NCBI RefSeq assembly: GCF_039521565.1
Contig: NZ_BAAACP010000007.1
Coordinates: forward strand, 62,001-126,000
Direction of reading: 5' to 3'
DNA length: 64,000 bases
Origin: Paraclostridium tenue
GTDB lineage: Bacteria > Bacillota > Clostridia > Peptostreptococcales > Peptostreptococcaceae
Made by a program: the position numbers and the translations under genes. Below, one piece after another: positions 8,497 to 16,395 of this stretch. The notes under the pieces were generated by a model. That model was not told the origin of the DNA. It saw nothing but the letters and a program-made list of their open reading frames with translations, and ran no database searches. How positions within the stretch are numbered: the stretch's first letter is position 1; each line of letters opens with the position of its first letter.

Positions 8497-9294
8497 ATGA
8501 AAGTATATATTAGTGCTGATATAGAAGGTACGTGTGGAATTGTAAATTGGGAAGAGACTCATCTTAATTCTCCTTGTGGAGAATATCATAAATTACAAAT
8601 GACTAAAGAAGTAAGTTCAGCTTGTAATGGTGCAAATAAGTGTAATTGCGATTATATATTAATTAAAGATGCACATGGAAGTGCAAGAAGTATAAATCAA
8701 TCATTGCTTCCCCCAAATACTCACTTAATTAGAGGATGGACCAATGATCCACATATTATGATGTCAGGCATAGATAAAACTTTTGATGCTACACTTTTTG
8801 TAGGTTATCATAGTGGTGGTGGTCAAACTGGAAATCCATTATCACATACTATGAATAATTCTAAGTACGATTATGTGAAAATTAATGAAAACATAGCTAG
8901 CGAATTTATGATAAACGCCTATACTAGTGCTTATTACAATGTTCCTGTTGCCTTTTTAAGTGGAGATGAAATGCTTTGTGAGAATGCAAAAAAGTTAAAT
9001 CCTAATATAATTACAGTTGCTGTATCTAAGGGAATTGGCGATGCAGCTATATCTATTCATCCTCAAACTGCACTTGAAAATATAAAAGAAGGTGTATTTA
9101 AGGCTTTGTCTGGCGATTTATCTAGACATATAATAAAGCTTCCAGATGAATTTAATATAGAAATAAGATTTAAAAAACATCAAGATGCATTTAAAGCTTC
9201 TTTTTATCCTGGTGTTAAACTTATAAATTCTCAAACTATTAATTTCTATACAAATGATTATTATGAATTTTTAAGAATATTTTTATTTATATAA
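8497..9294 (+). CDS. M55 family D-aminopeptidase DppA-like
   Basis: A 265-residue homologue of Bacillus subtilis DppA, a zinc-dependent D-amino-acid aminopeptidase. Metal-site motifs are visible: ISADIEG at residues 4-10 (Asp/Glu ligands), IKDAHG at about 56-61 and GYHS at about 106-109. A GDEML segment near residue 150 supplies the conserved acid. The family trims D-Ala-D-Ala and related D-peptides in the cytoplasm. It faces away from alr-ldc across a shared 146-bp promoter region, so all three probably handle wall-derived D-alanine peptides. Start ATG 8497 follows TTTGGAGGA. Confidence 0.85.
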   Translation: MKVYISADIEGTCGIVNWEETHLNSPCGEYHKLQMTKEVSSACNGANKCNCDYILIKDAHGSARSINQSLLPPNTHLIRGWTNDPHIMMSGIDKTFDATLFVGYHSGGGQTGNPLSHTMNNSKYDYVKINENIASEFMINAYTSAYYNVPVAFLSGDEMLCENAKKLNPNIITVAVSKGIGDAAISIHPQTALENIKEGVFKALSGDLSRHIIKLPDEFNIEIRFKKHQDAFKASFYPGVKLINSQTINFYTNDYYEFLRIFLFI

Positions 9295-9301
9295 TTAAAT
9301 A

Positions 9302-9348
9302 AAATAGCTAATGATAATTGTCAAATAAACAATTATCATTAGCTATTT
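9302..9348. terminator. Bidirectional terminator that includes the flavodoxin stop codon
   Basis: A 20-bp perfect inverted repeat (AAATAGCTAATGATAATTGT and complement) with a 7-nt loop. The right arm contains the last codons and TAA of the reverse-strand flavodoxin gene. It serves the convergent dppA-like and flavodoxin genes. Confidence 0.85.
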
Positions 9349-9884
9349 ACTTTTTTATTAATGTTTTCAATTAAATCATTTATTGATTTTTTATCAGTTA
9401 AATCTACTTTTTCTTTAAAACCTTTTAATATATTTAAATCATCTTCTGTTAAATCTACCTTATTTTTATTTTCTATAAGCTTCTTAAGAGTCTTCATCAT
9501 AATTTTGTCTAAAATATTTAAAGATTTATATTCAAATGCACCCTTAAAGTTATATAGTTTAAAATCTTTATCTTTAAAATCATCTAAGTTATTTTTTATT
9601 ATATCTTCTTTTTTTGATTCACTTATATTTTCCATTCCAACAGTAAATATAAATAAATCTTTATCTCTTACTTTATCATAATTTTCTTTTATAAAGTTTA
9701 TTCCATTTATTTTTCCTCTATATATACCTGCACCAAATACTATAGTATCATATTCAAGTAAATGCTTCGGTCTTATGTCAGTAATTTCATATAAATCTGC
9801 ATCTAACTTCAGCGTAAGCCAACCTGCATATTTTTTAGCACTTCCATATTTTGTTTTGTATATAACTGCAATTTTTTTACTCAT
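9339..9884 (-). CDS. Flavodoxin-domain protein (Flavodoxin_5/HemG-like)
   Basis: A 181-residue protein with an N-terminal flavodoxin fold. The FMN phosphate loop is KTKYGSAKKYA at residues 10-20 and the second loop is FGAGIYRGKI at about 50-59. A C-terminal lysine-rich tail extends from about residue 140. The pattern resembles the Flavodoxin_5 group that includes HemG protoporphyrinogen oxidase, but many clostridial members are simply electron carriers. No heme genes are adjacent. Start ATG 9884 follows AGAAGAGGTG. No Fur box is visible upstream, unlike many stress flavodoxins. Confidence 0.75.
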   Translation of the reverse strand: MSKKIAVIYKTKYGSAKKYAGWLTLKLDADLYEITDIRPKHLLEYDTIVFGAGIYRGKINGINFIKENYDKVRDKDLFIFTVGMENISESKKEDIIKNNLDDFKDKDFKLYNFKGAFEYKSLNILDKIMMKTLKKLIENKNKVDLTEDDLNILKGFKEKVDLTDKKSINDLIENINKKVNS

Positions 9885-10045
9885 ATAAACACCTCTTCTT
9901 ACAGTTTATTTTATCTCTCTATATATTTATATGACTCATTTCGTTATTTTCCTTTATTTAGTTTATTTTTTAATATATTTTTATAACCTAATTCTTTGCA
10001 AAACCTACACTTTATTTTAAATTTTCATGTAGTATTTCAAAATAT

Positions 10046-10086
10046 AAAAAGGTTAACTTAAATTAAATCTTTAAGTTAACCTTTTT
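10046..10086 (-). terminator. Terminator after the sugar kinase gene
   Basis: A 17-bp stem (AAAAAGGTTAACTTAAA and complement) with a TTAAATC loop, followed on the reverse strand by a T/A tract. Confidence 0.85.
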
Positions 10087-10094
10087 TATTGCTA

Positions 10095-11198
10095 TTAAGA
10101 ATATTTAAGAACTATATCTTTCATTTTATCCATACTATCTTCCATATCTTTAACTAATTTAAACTGATTTCTAGCTCTGTCTAAATTGTGATTTTCTCTT
10201 TGTATCTTAAAGTATACATCTCCATTTATATAATCCACCAAAAATCTCATTCCACATTCAAAAGTCATAAGCTTAGCTCCAAATGGAAGATATTCTTTTT
10301 CTAAATTCGTTAATGAATCTTTAGTTTCTTCTAAAAAACCTTTTACAAATTCTTCATATAAATTCATATCAAAATTAACTTTACTTAAATCAATTTCATC
10401 TTCTAAAGCTGTAGTTGCTCCAGAACGTATTGAATCCCCAAAATCATATGCAATTAATCCTGGCATTACAGTATCTAAATCAATAACAGCTATAGCTTCA
10501 TCCGTTTTTTCATCTATCATTATATTGTTAAATTTAGTATCATTGTGCGTTACTCTCAAAGGTATATTTCCTTTTTCTATCATATTTACTAATACTTCAC
10601 AATCGTCAGCTCTATCTAATACAAATTTAATTTCTTCTTTAACTAAATTTACTCTTTTTAGTGGGTCTAAATTCACTACTTCTAAAAAAGTTTCATATCT
10701 TTTTTTAGTATTATGAAAATCTATTATAGTTTCATATAGTTTTTCAACGTTAAAATCTGATAATTGCTGTTGAAATTTACCTAAAGCTTTTCCACATTTA
10801 TACATATGAATAGGCTCTTCAACAATTTGGTAAGTTTTCGCATCTGTTATATATACAAAAGCCCTAAAATAATTTCCATCACTACTTAAATAATAATTTT
10901 TATTATCTAGAGTTTCTATTATATTTAAAGTTTCTCTAAGTGGATTTCCATTTTCTTTTATTATTTTAGATTTTATATGCTCAGTTACATTTTTTATATT
11001 TTCCATTAATTCATCTGGATTTTCGAATATATTAGTGTTTATTCTTTGCAGTATATACCTTACTATTTCTTGGTTATTTTCAAAAGTTAATATAAATGTA
11101 TCATTTATATGTCCACATGTATGACTTTTAGCATCTATAAATTTCCCTTTAAACTTAAAGTTTTTTACAATATTTTTAAAATCATATTCCCTAATCAC
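10095..11198 (-). CDS. Phosphotransferase resembling N-acetylhexosamine 1-kinase (NahK-like, APH fold)
   Basis: A 367-residue kinase of the aminoglycoside/choline kinase fold. The Brenner-type catalytic loop VTHNDTKFNNIM is near residue 217 and the metal-binding IDLDTVMPG is near 243, followed by YDFGDSIRSGA. These match my memory of NahK, which phosphorylates N-acetylhexosamine at O1. I chose the GTG at 11198: GGGAGGAG sits 6 bp before it, while the longer ATG frame would overlap the upstream gene without a site. The gene starts 1 bp after the nucleotidyltransferase stop. Kinase plus nucleotidyltransferase suggests sugar-1-phosphate formation then NDP-sugar formation; the sugar is not known. 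Confidence 0.65.
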   Translation of the reverse strand: MIREYDFKNIVKNFKFKGKFIDAKSHTCGHINDTFILTFENNQEIVRYILQRINTNIFENPDELMENIKNVTEHIKSKIIKENGNPLRETLNIIETLDNKNYYLSSDGNYFRAFVYITDAKTYQIVEEPIHMYKCGKALGKFQQQLSDFNVEKLYETIIDFHNTKKRYETFLEVVNLDPLKRVNLVKEEIKFVLDRADDCEVLVNMIEKGNIPLRVTHNDTKFNNIMIDEKTDEAIAVIDLDTVMPGLIAYDFGDSIRSGATTALEDEIDLSKVNFDMNLYEEFVKGFLEETKDSLTNLEKEYLPFGAKLMTFECGMRFLVDYINGDVYFKIQRENHNLDRARNQFKLVKDMEDSMDKMKDIVLKYS

Positions 11199-11199
11199 A

Positions 11200-12111
11200 T
11201 TACTCCTCCCACAATTTATCAGGATATATATCACCCATTAAATTATTAATACTTTTACATACATTTTCTTTATCTTTTTTATATGTAACCCCATACCATT
11301 GCTCTTTAGATACTAAAACTTTAACATTAGCTTTTTTTTGTTTTATCATACTATCAATAACTGATGGTATATAAAATTCAGCTTTTAAAATATTATCTTT
11401 GTTATTATGTAAAAATAATCTAAAATCTTTTTCTAGTTCATTAAAAATTGTTGGTTTAAACCCCCATATATTCATAGAAACAATACTTCCTTTTTTTATA
11501 TCTACCCAATTTAAATCATCTTCAGTATATTTAATACCATTTTCAAACTGTTTAATAGAAGTTCGTTCTGTTATAGATAATAAATTGTTGTACTTATCGA
11601 CTTCGCATATCCCCCTTGCTACAGTACCATTTTCTGTTAAAGTATTTTCTAAAACAAATCCTGCCATCAAATATTCAAAATCATCCTTACTATTTACTAA
11701 ATAATCATAAATTATTTTATAAGTACTTTGGCCATAAAAATCATCAGCATTTATAACCACAAAAGGTCCTTTTATAACATCTTTGCAACAATAAATTGCA
11801 TGTCCCGTTCCCCAAGGTTTTTTTCTTTCTTTTGGTAAATTAAAATCTTTTGGTATCCCAAAATTTATATCTTGAAATACATATTCAGTTTCTATTATTT
11901 TTTCAATTTTTTTACCTATTTTCTCTCTAAATACATCTTCTACCTCTTCTCTTATTATAAATATTACTTTAGAAAACCCTGCTTTTATTGCATCATAAAT
12001 AGAATAATCTATTATAATTTCTCCATGTGGTCCTACTGAATCTATTTGTTTTAACCCCCCATATCTACTCCCCATTCCTGCAGCCATAACTACTAATGTG
12101 GGTCTTGTCAT
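11200..12111 (-). CDS. Nucleotidyltransferase (NDP-sugar pyrophosphorylase family)
   Basis: A 303-residue GT-A-fold nucleotidyltransferase. The NTP-binding signature AAGMGSRYGGLKQ is at residues 10-22, and the metal-binding VINADDFYG at about 118-126. Such enzymes join a sugar 1-phosphate to an NTP. It is coupled to the downstream NahK-like kinase, which would supply the sugar 1-phosphate. It is longer than minimal GalU/RfbA domains but lacks the left-handed helix repeats of GlmU. Start ATG 12111 follows AAAGGGGAAG. Base specificity cannot be read from the sequence. Confidence 0.75.
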   Translation of the reverse strand: MTRPTLVVMAAGMGSRYGGLKQIDSVGPHGEIIIDYSIYDAIKAGFSKVIFIIREEVEDVFREKIGKKIEKIIETEYVFQDINFGIPKDFNLPKERKKPWGTGHAIYCCKDVIKGPFVVINADDFYGQSTYKIIYDYLVNSKDDFEYLMAGFVLENTLTENGTVARGICEVDKYNNLLSITERTSIKQFENGIKYTEDDLNWVDIKKGSIVSMNIWGFKPTIFNELEKDFRLFLHNNKDNILKAEFYIPSVIDSMIKQKKANVKVLVSKEQWYGVTYKKDKENVCKSINNLMGDIYPDKLWEE

Positions 12112-12259
12112 AATACTTCCCCTTTCTTTGAAAACATTGTCTATACATAAGATATTATATTATACTTAATCAAAATATTCTATAATATATTACTTAATAT
12201 AATCTACTTTATACTTATATATAATTTTTATTTTCTACTTTTTAAAATTTTCTAAAAAA

Positions 12260-12305
12260 AAAATTAGTTATATTAAAATATTCATATTTTAATATAACTA
12301 ATTTT
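12260..12305 (-). terminator. Terminator after the EamA transporter gene
   Basis: A 21-bp AT-rich inverted repeat with a TTCA loop, followed on the reverse strand by a run of nine or ten T residues. Confidence 0.85.
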
Positions 12306-12345
12306 ATCATTATTAATTTTTATTAAATTAATTAAACTTAAATCT

Positions 12346-13212
12346 TTATTTTTTTAATACAAATGACAATTTTGTTTCTGCACATATGATTGCTGTAAAT
12401 ATAAGTATACTGCCCATAATCATCCTGAGAGTTATTACTTCATTTGCTATTAATACAGAAAAAAGCATCCCAAATATTGCTTCAGTTGATAGCAATATAG
12501 CTGTTTTTGTTCCATCAACTTTAGTTTGACATACAGTTTGCCCAAGAAAGCATAAAGTTGTATTAAATACACCTAAAAATAATACGGATGATAAAGTTAA
12601 TTTATTTATAGGCGTATAAATTTCTCCTACTAATATCTGTAACAATAAAGATAATAAAAATGCTGTTGTCATTTGTATACATGTAAGTACCACAGGATCA
12701 TGCTTTTTAGTAAATTCACTTGTAAAAAATATGTGCATAGCAAATCCAACTGCACATATTAAAGTCAAACTATCTCCAAAACTTATACTAAAACTAGAAT
12801 CTAATGATATTATTCCTATACCTATAAGTGCAATTAAACTACTCATAATTCCTATTTTATCAATTTTTCTCCTGTATAAAAGACATCCCACAAATGGTAC
12901 CATTACAACATTAGCTGCCGTTAAAAAAGCACTTTTTGATGATGTTGTGTATCTAAGACCAAACGTTTGAAAAGAAAATGCTGTAAATAAAAATATACCT
13001 AGTATCATTCCAGCAATAATATCATTTTGATTTATATTTTTAACCTTGTTAAAAAATATAATACTTATTAAAAATGCCCCTATAAAAAATCTACCTGTCA
13101 TCAGCTGAAATGGTGTAAGTCCATTTTCAAGTCCTAGTTGTGTTGCTACGAATCCACTTCCCCAAATTAAAGATACTAAAAGTAATCCTATTTCTCCACT
13201 ATATTTTTTTAT
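12346..13212 (-). CDS. EamA-family (DMT superfamily) transporter with a non-standard start codon
   Basis: Ten-helix drug/metabolite transporter with two EamA repeats. The conventional ATG at 13101 gives 251 residues and loses the first helix. The open frame continues upstream with typical first-helix sequence (GLLLVSLIWGSGFVATQLGL) to an ATA codon at 13212, exactly 7 nt after a GGGGGG ribosome-binding run. That gives 288 residues, the usual family length. No ATG, GTG or TTG lies between 13212 and 13101; an ATT lies 6 nt further upstream. The gene therefore uses a rare start or carries an ATG-to-ATA change. Substrate is unknown; monocistronic. Confidence 0.75.
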   Translation of the reverse strand: MKKYSGEIGLLLVSLIWGSGFVATQLGLENGLTPFQLMTGRFFIGAFLISIIFFNKVKNINQNDIIAGMILGIFLFTAFSFQTFGLRYTTSSKSAFLTAANVVMVPFVGCLLYRRKIDKIGIMSSLIALIGIGIISLDSSFSISFGDSLTLICAVGFAMHIFFTSEFTKKHDPVVLTCIQMTTAFLLSLLLQILVGEIYTPINKLTLSSVLFLGVFNTTLCFLGQTVCQTKVDGTKTAILLSTEAIFGMLFSVLIANEVITLRMIMGSILIFTAIICAETKLSFVLKK

Positions 13213-13489
13213 AAAAATTCCCCCCTTTAAACATCTACAATCATATTATATTAGTTATCGTATATTTTTTCTAGAGTTTGACTAATCTTTGTGTTTATTA
13301 TCATTTTCAGAATACTAAAAATTTTTATTTATTAGTATATCTATATGTTTTTTATTCATATTTTTGATGTATATAATATTTTCGAAAATATAAAACATTC
13401 TACAAAAAACAAAACTTATTTACAATATTTTTTGCTGGTGCTACTATGTATTTATAATAAATCTAAATTTTCTTAGGGAGATGTTAACA

Positions 13490-13873
13490 ATGAAATTCAA
13501 AGAAGAAATAAAGCATGTTGAAGAGGAGCTAAAAAAAGATATAGAAGGATTAAAATATAAACATGAAAGTAAAAAAGAGTATAAAAAAGAAGAACATGAA
13601 GAACATAAATTTGCAAAAGAATTAAAACACCAAATGGAACATGAAGAACATGAAGAAGAAAAAGAAGACAAAAAATTAGGTAGAGAAATAGATAAAGAAA
13701 TAAAAAAAGAAGAACATGAAGAGCATAAATTCTCAAAAGAATTAAAACATCAAATAAAAAAAGAAGAACATGAAGAAGAAAAAGAAGCAAAAAAAATAAT
13801 AAAAGAAATAGATAAAGAAATGAGAAAAGAAGATAAAGAATTAAGAAAAGAATTAAAAGAATTAAATAAATAA
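13490..13873 (+). CDS. Highly charged repetitive coiled-coil protein
   Basis: A 127-residue protein made almost entirely of Lys, Glu, His, Asp and Arg. It contains two copies of a 40-residue unit built around EEHEEHKF, KELKHQ and EEHEEEKE, followed by a partial third. It is predicted as one long charged helix or coiled coil with no membrane segment. Histidines recur in EEHEEH triplets, so metal binding is possible but unproven. I chose ATG 13490, 8 nt after GGGAG, over the ATG three codons earlier, which touches the site. No homologous family is recognised. The opposite-strand Leu-rich frame is a shadow. Confidence 0.75.
   Translation: MKFKEEIKHVEEELKKDIEGLKYKHESKKEYKKEEHEEHKFAKELKHQMEHEEHEEEKEDKKLGREIDKEIKKEEHEEHKFSKELKHQIKKEEHEEEKEAKKIIKEIDKEMRKEDKELRKELKELNK
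13582..13821 (+). repeat. Two in-frame direct repeats of 120 bp
   Basis: The stretch around AGAACATGAAGAACATAAAT at 13591 recurs with a single change at 13711, and flanking sequence matches with the same 120-bp offset. The repeat keeps the coding frame (40 residues) of the charged protein. Confidence 0.8.
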
Positions 13874-14026
13874 GATACAAATTATTTATTATTATAAACT
13901 TAATCATATGATATAAATTTACCAATATAAATTTGCTATATTTCATATATTAAATATAGCAAGTCCCTCTAACCTATTTAAATATACTTTAATTTTAGAA
14001 AATAAAATTAATTATATAATTAATAT

Positions 14027-14072
14027 AAAAAATAGACTATATAAATACAATAATTTATATAGTCTATTTTTT
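14027..14072 (+). terminator. Terminator-like hairpin upstream of mntP
   Basis: A 20-bp stem (AAAAAATAGACTATATAAAT and complement) with an ACAATA loop and a T-run. It lies about 150 bp after the charged-protein gene and 90 bp before mntP, so probably ends the former. A weaker hairpin TTGCTATATTT/AAATATAGCAA at 13933-13962 has no T-tract. I see no yybP-ykoY-like aptamer here. Confidence 0.75.
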
Positions 14073-14162
14073 ATATTAAACTTGTACTATTTATCCATAT
14101 ATTTATATATATATTAATATTGATTTTTTTATATTATTACTTTATTAAAAAGGAGGATCCTT

Positions 14163-14726
14163 ATGAATATAACATTTGTACTAATGACTTCTTTTGCTTT
14201 ATCTATGGATGCATTTACAGTTTCATTATCTAAAGGAATGAATGTAAGAAAAATAGATTTTAAATTAGCTCTTAAAATTAGTCTTGCATTTGGTTTATTT
14301 CAAGGGTTAATGCCACTTTTAGGATGGAGTTTGGGTATTAGACTTTCTGAATATATAAAATCTATAGACCACTGGATAGCATTTATATTATTATGCTTTT
14401 TGGGATATCAAATGATATTTTCTAAAGATGATAAAAATAATTCTTCTAAGTGCAATAATTTGGATATATTCATATTGGCAATAGCTACTAGTATAGATGC
14501 CCTTGCTGTTGGAATTAGCTTTTCATTTTTAAATATACCTATAATTCCAATGGTAATTTGTATTGGGATTATAACTTTCTCAGTTTGTTTTATAGGTGTT
14601 TTAATAGGAAATAAAATGGGAGCTTTCATAGGAAAATTTGCTAAATTTATAGGAGGAATTATACTTATATTAATAGGATTTAATATTTTCAATGAACACA
14701 CAAACTTTATAAGATATTTTATGTAA
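14163..14726 (+). CDS. mntP: Manganese efflux pump MntP
   Basis: A 187-residue, six-helix inner-membrane protein of the MntP family that exports Mn(II). The internal duplication is clear: SFALSMDAFTVSLSKG at residues 10-25 and ATSIDALAVGISF at about 108-120 each carry the conserved Asp-Ala motif. Length equals the family norm. Start ATG 14163 follows AAAGGAGGA. The next large gene on the opposite strand is a second putative manganese transporter, so this is a manganese-efflux neighbourhood. Confidence 0.9.
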   Translation: MNITFVLMTSFALSMDAFTVSLSKGMNVRKIDFKLALKISLAFGLFQGLMPLLGWSLGIRLSEYIKSIDHWIAFILLCFLGYQMIFSKDDKNNSSKCNNLDIFILAIATSIDALAVGISFSFLNIPIIPMVICIGIITFSVCFIGVLIGNKMGAFIGKFAKFIGGIILILIGFNIFNEHTNFIRYFM

Positions 14727-14813
14727 TTTCTATTGTATTAAATTGTATATACATCTTTGAGCCTATGAAATAACTTATATACTACATATTATAGTGTAAA
14801 TTTAAAATTTAAT

Positions 14814-14841
14814 AAAAAATAAGAGATATCTCTTATTTTTT
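14814..14841. terminator. Palindromic bidirectional terminator
   Basis: Perfect 28-bp palindrome AAAAAATAAGAGATA/TATCTCTTATTTTTT between convergent mntP and the 46-residue ORF. Confidence 0.8.
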
Positions 14842-14973
14842 ATTATTAGATATATAATGTCCAATCCATATTCCAAGGCCTAATGTAATAAGCGTTGTAA
14901 AATTAATTTTTGTAAATAATATGCCTGCTAATAAACCTATTACAATTCCTACAATCATAGAATTATCTTTCAT
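14833..14973 (-). CDS. Small two-helix membrane protein, 46 aa
   Basis: ATG at 14973 lies behind GGAGGAAATAT, and the frame MKDNSMIVGIVIGLLAGILF continues to TAA at 14833 inside the terminator palindrome. Two hydrophobic segments (about 7-20 and 25-40) with a short loop and a basic tail SNNKK suggest a small membrane protein. It lies between mntP and the second Mn transporter, downstream of the latter. No family is recognised. Confidence 0.65.
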   Translation of the reverse strand: MKDNSMIVGIVIGLLAGILFTKINFTTLITLGLGIWIGHYISNNKK

Positions 14974-15047
14974 ATATTTCCTCCATAATATATTTCATAT
15001 TATAGAGTATGTGTCTATGTTAATATATTAGTACTTAATTTTTAATA

Positions 15048-16172
15048 CTAAATAAAATATACTATTAGTCCAACTAATATAGCAGGTATAGTAGTTACTA
15101 TAGTAGCCCACATAGCTGATTTTTTATCTAGTGCAAGTAATGGAAATAATGCATCTCCATCCTGAGATATTGTATTTGAAACTAATGCTGCAAATGGTAA
15201 GCTTCCTTTTAAGTAAAATGACATAACTACAATTTGAATGCCACAACCTGGTATTATTCCAAGTAAAGCACCTGCAAATACACTTAAAACTCCAGCTCCT
15301 AATATTAAATTAACTAATACTTCTTCTCCACCTGCTATAAATATAACAACATCATAAATTATATAAGCTATAAATATCCAAACAATTACAAATGATATCT
15401 CACTTACAGAATGTATAATAGTTTCTTTTAATGACATTAATTTATGTTCATTTTCTTCAAAATTTTCATTTTCTATAACTTTTTTAGTCATTATCATATA
15501 TATAAATGAAGATATTATACCTAATATAGCTATAGCTTCTTCGAAAGAATGTAACTTTTCTATAAATCCAAATTCTAATCCTGAATGGGCTAAAACCATA
15601 AATACAAATCCTATTAATAATAAAAATAAATATATTTTATAACCAATCCCATGAACTATTTTATGAGATATATGATAGAATTTATTGTGATTTTTTATGT
15701 CACAAGCTTTTGCACTTGCATTTCTTAATTCTAAACCTTTTTGATTATATTTTGAATCTTTTTTACATTTATGTAAATCAAGTCTTTGTTCCATTTTTAA
15801 ATAATCTACTAAGTATCCAGTTATAATACCTACTAAAAAACTTATTATAGTTAAATTTATGTATGCTTTAAAATCAGTTGCCATAACTAAAAATGCACTG
15901 TCTCCCATACTTGATATCAAACTTGCTACTATAGTTCCAAAGGTAACTTTACTACTCATATATAATGGCATTAAAACTATACTTCCTCCACACCCTGGTA
16001 GTGCTCCTAACAAAGCTCCCACAAGTGGTTGTAATTTTTTATTTTTACTTATTATATCTATAAAATTTCCGCTCGTTTTATAGTTTATATATCCAAATAA
16101 TAATATAGATATACTAACTAATGAACCTACATGTAAGAAGGTTTCTTCAGCACTATTTACTAATATATTCAT
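15048..16172 (-). CDS. Putative manganese transporter (ArsP_2-like, two-repeat membrane protein)
   Basis: A 374-residue polytopic membrane protein with an inverted-repeat architecture. The half-motifs are GALPGCGGSIVLMPLY with SSMGDSAF in the first half, and GIIPGCGIQIVVMSFYL with SQDGDALFP in the second. I link this pattern to the family annotated as putative manganese transporter (formerly arsenic efflux, ArsP_2). A His/Lys/Cys-rich cytoplasmic loop (about 125-170) separates the halves and could bind metal. Start ATG 16172 is 7 nt after GGAGG; the annotated-type start at 16196 precedes the site. Proximity to mntP supports a role in Mn homeostasis. Confidence 0.75.
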   Translation of the reverse strand: MNILVNSAEETFLHVGSLVSISILLFGYINYKTSGNFIDIISKNKKLQPLVGALLGALPGCGGSIVLMPLYMSSKVTFGTIVASLISSMGDSAFLVMATDFKAYINLTIISFLVGIITGYLVDYLKMEQRLDLHKCKKDSKYNQKGLELRNASAKACDIKNHNKFYHISHKIVHGIGYKIYLFLLLIGFVFMVLAHSGLEFGFIEKLHSFEEAIAILGIISSFIYMIMTKKVIENENFEENEHKLMSLKETIIHSVSEISFVIVWIFIAYIIYDVVIFIAGGEEVLVNLILGAGVLSVFAGALLGIIPGCGIQIVVMSFYLKGSLPFAALVSNTISQDGDALFPLLALDKKSAMWATIVTTIPAILVGLIVYFI

Positions 16173-16362
16173 AAGCATGCCTCCTCTAATTTTCATATTT
16201 TAAATTATAACATTTTATTTTTTATTCGTAAATGATTTTCTTTTTCATTTGCAAGAACCTTATACTTTTTAATTTATGTCCAATGAACATTATATTAATC
16301 AATTTTTTTAATTTTTATCATCATTAATATACGTTAAATATGTCTGTATTGTTACAAAAAAT

Positions 16363-16395
16363 AAAAAGTAAAATAGCATAGCTATTTTACTTTTT
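16363..16395 (-). terminator. Terminator overlapping the end of the repeat-protein gene
   Basis: Stem AAAAAGTAAAATAGC / GCTATTTTACTTTTT with ATA loop. The stop codon of the gene at 16387 lies in the right arm. Confidence 0.85.

Noticed and set aside
9302..9348. GATAATTGT...ACAATTATC as a Fur operator
   Set aside because: The arms do not fit the 7-1-7 pattern, and the location between convergent stop codons with a perfect 20-bp stem is that of a terminator.
13497..13946. 149-residue Leu-rich reverse-strand frame
   Set aside because: It is the complement of Lys/Glu repeat codons in the charged-protein gene, with no ribosome-binding site.
14073..14162. Manganese (yybP-ykoY) riboswitch before mntP
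   Set aside because: The 90-bp leader is AT-rich and lacks the paired helices and conserved loops; only an upstream terminator is present.
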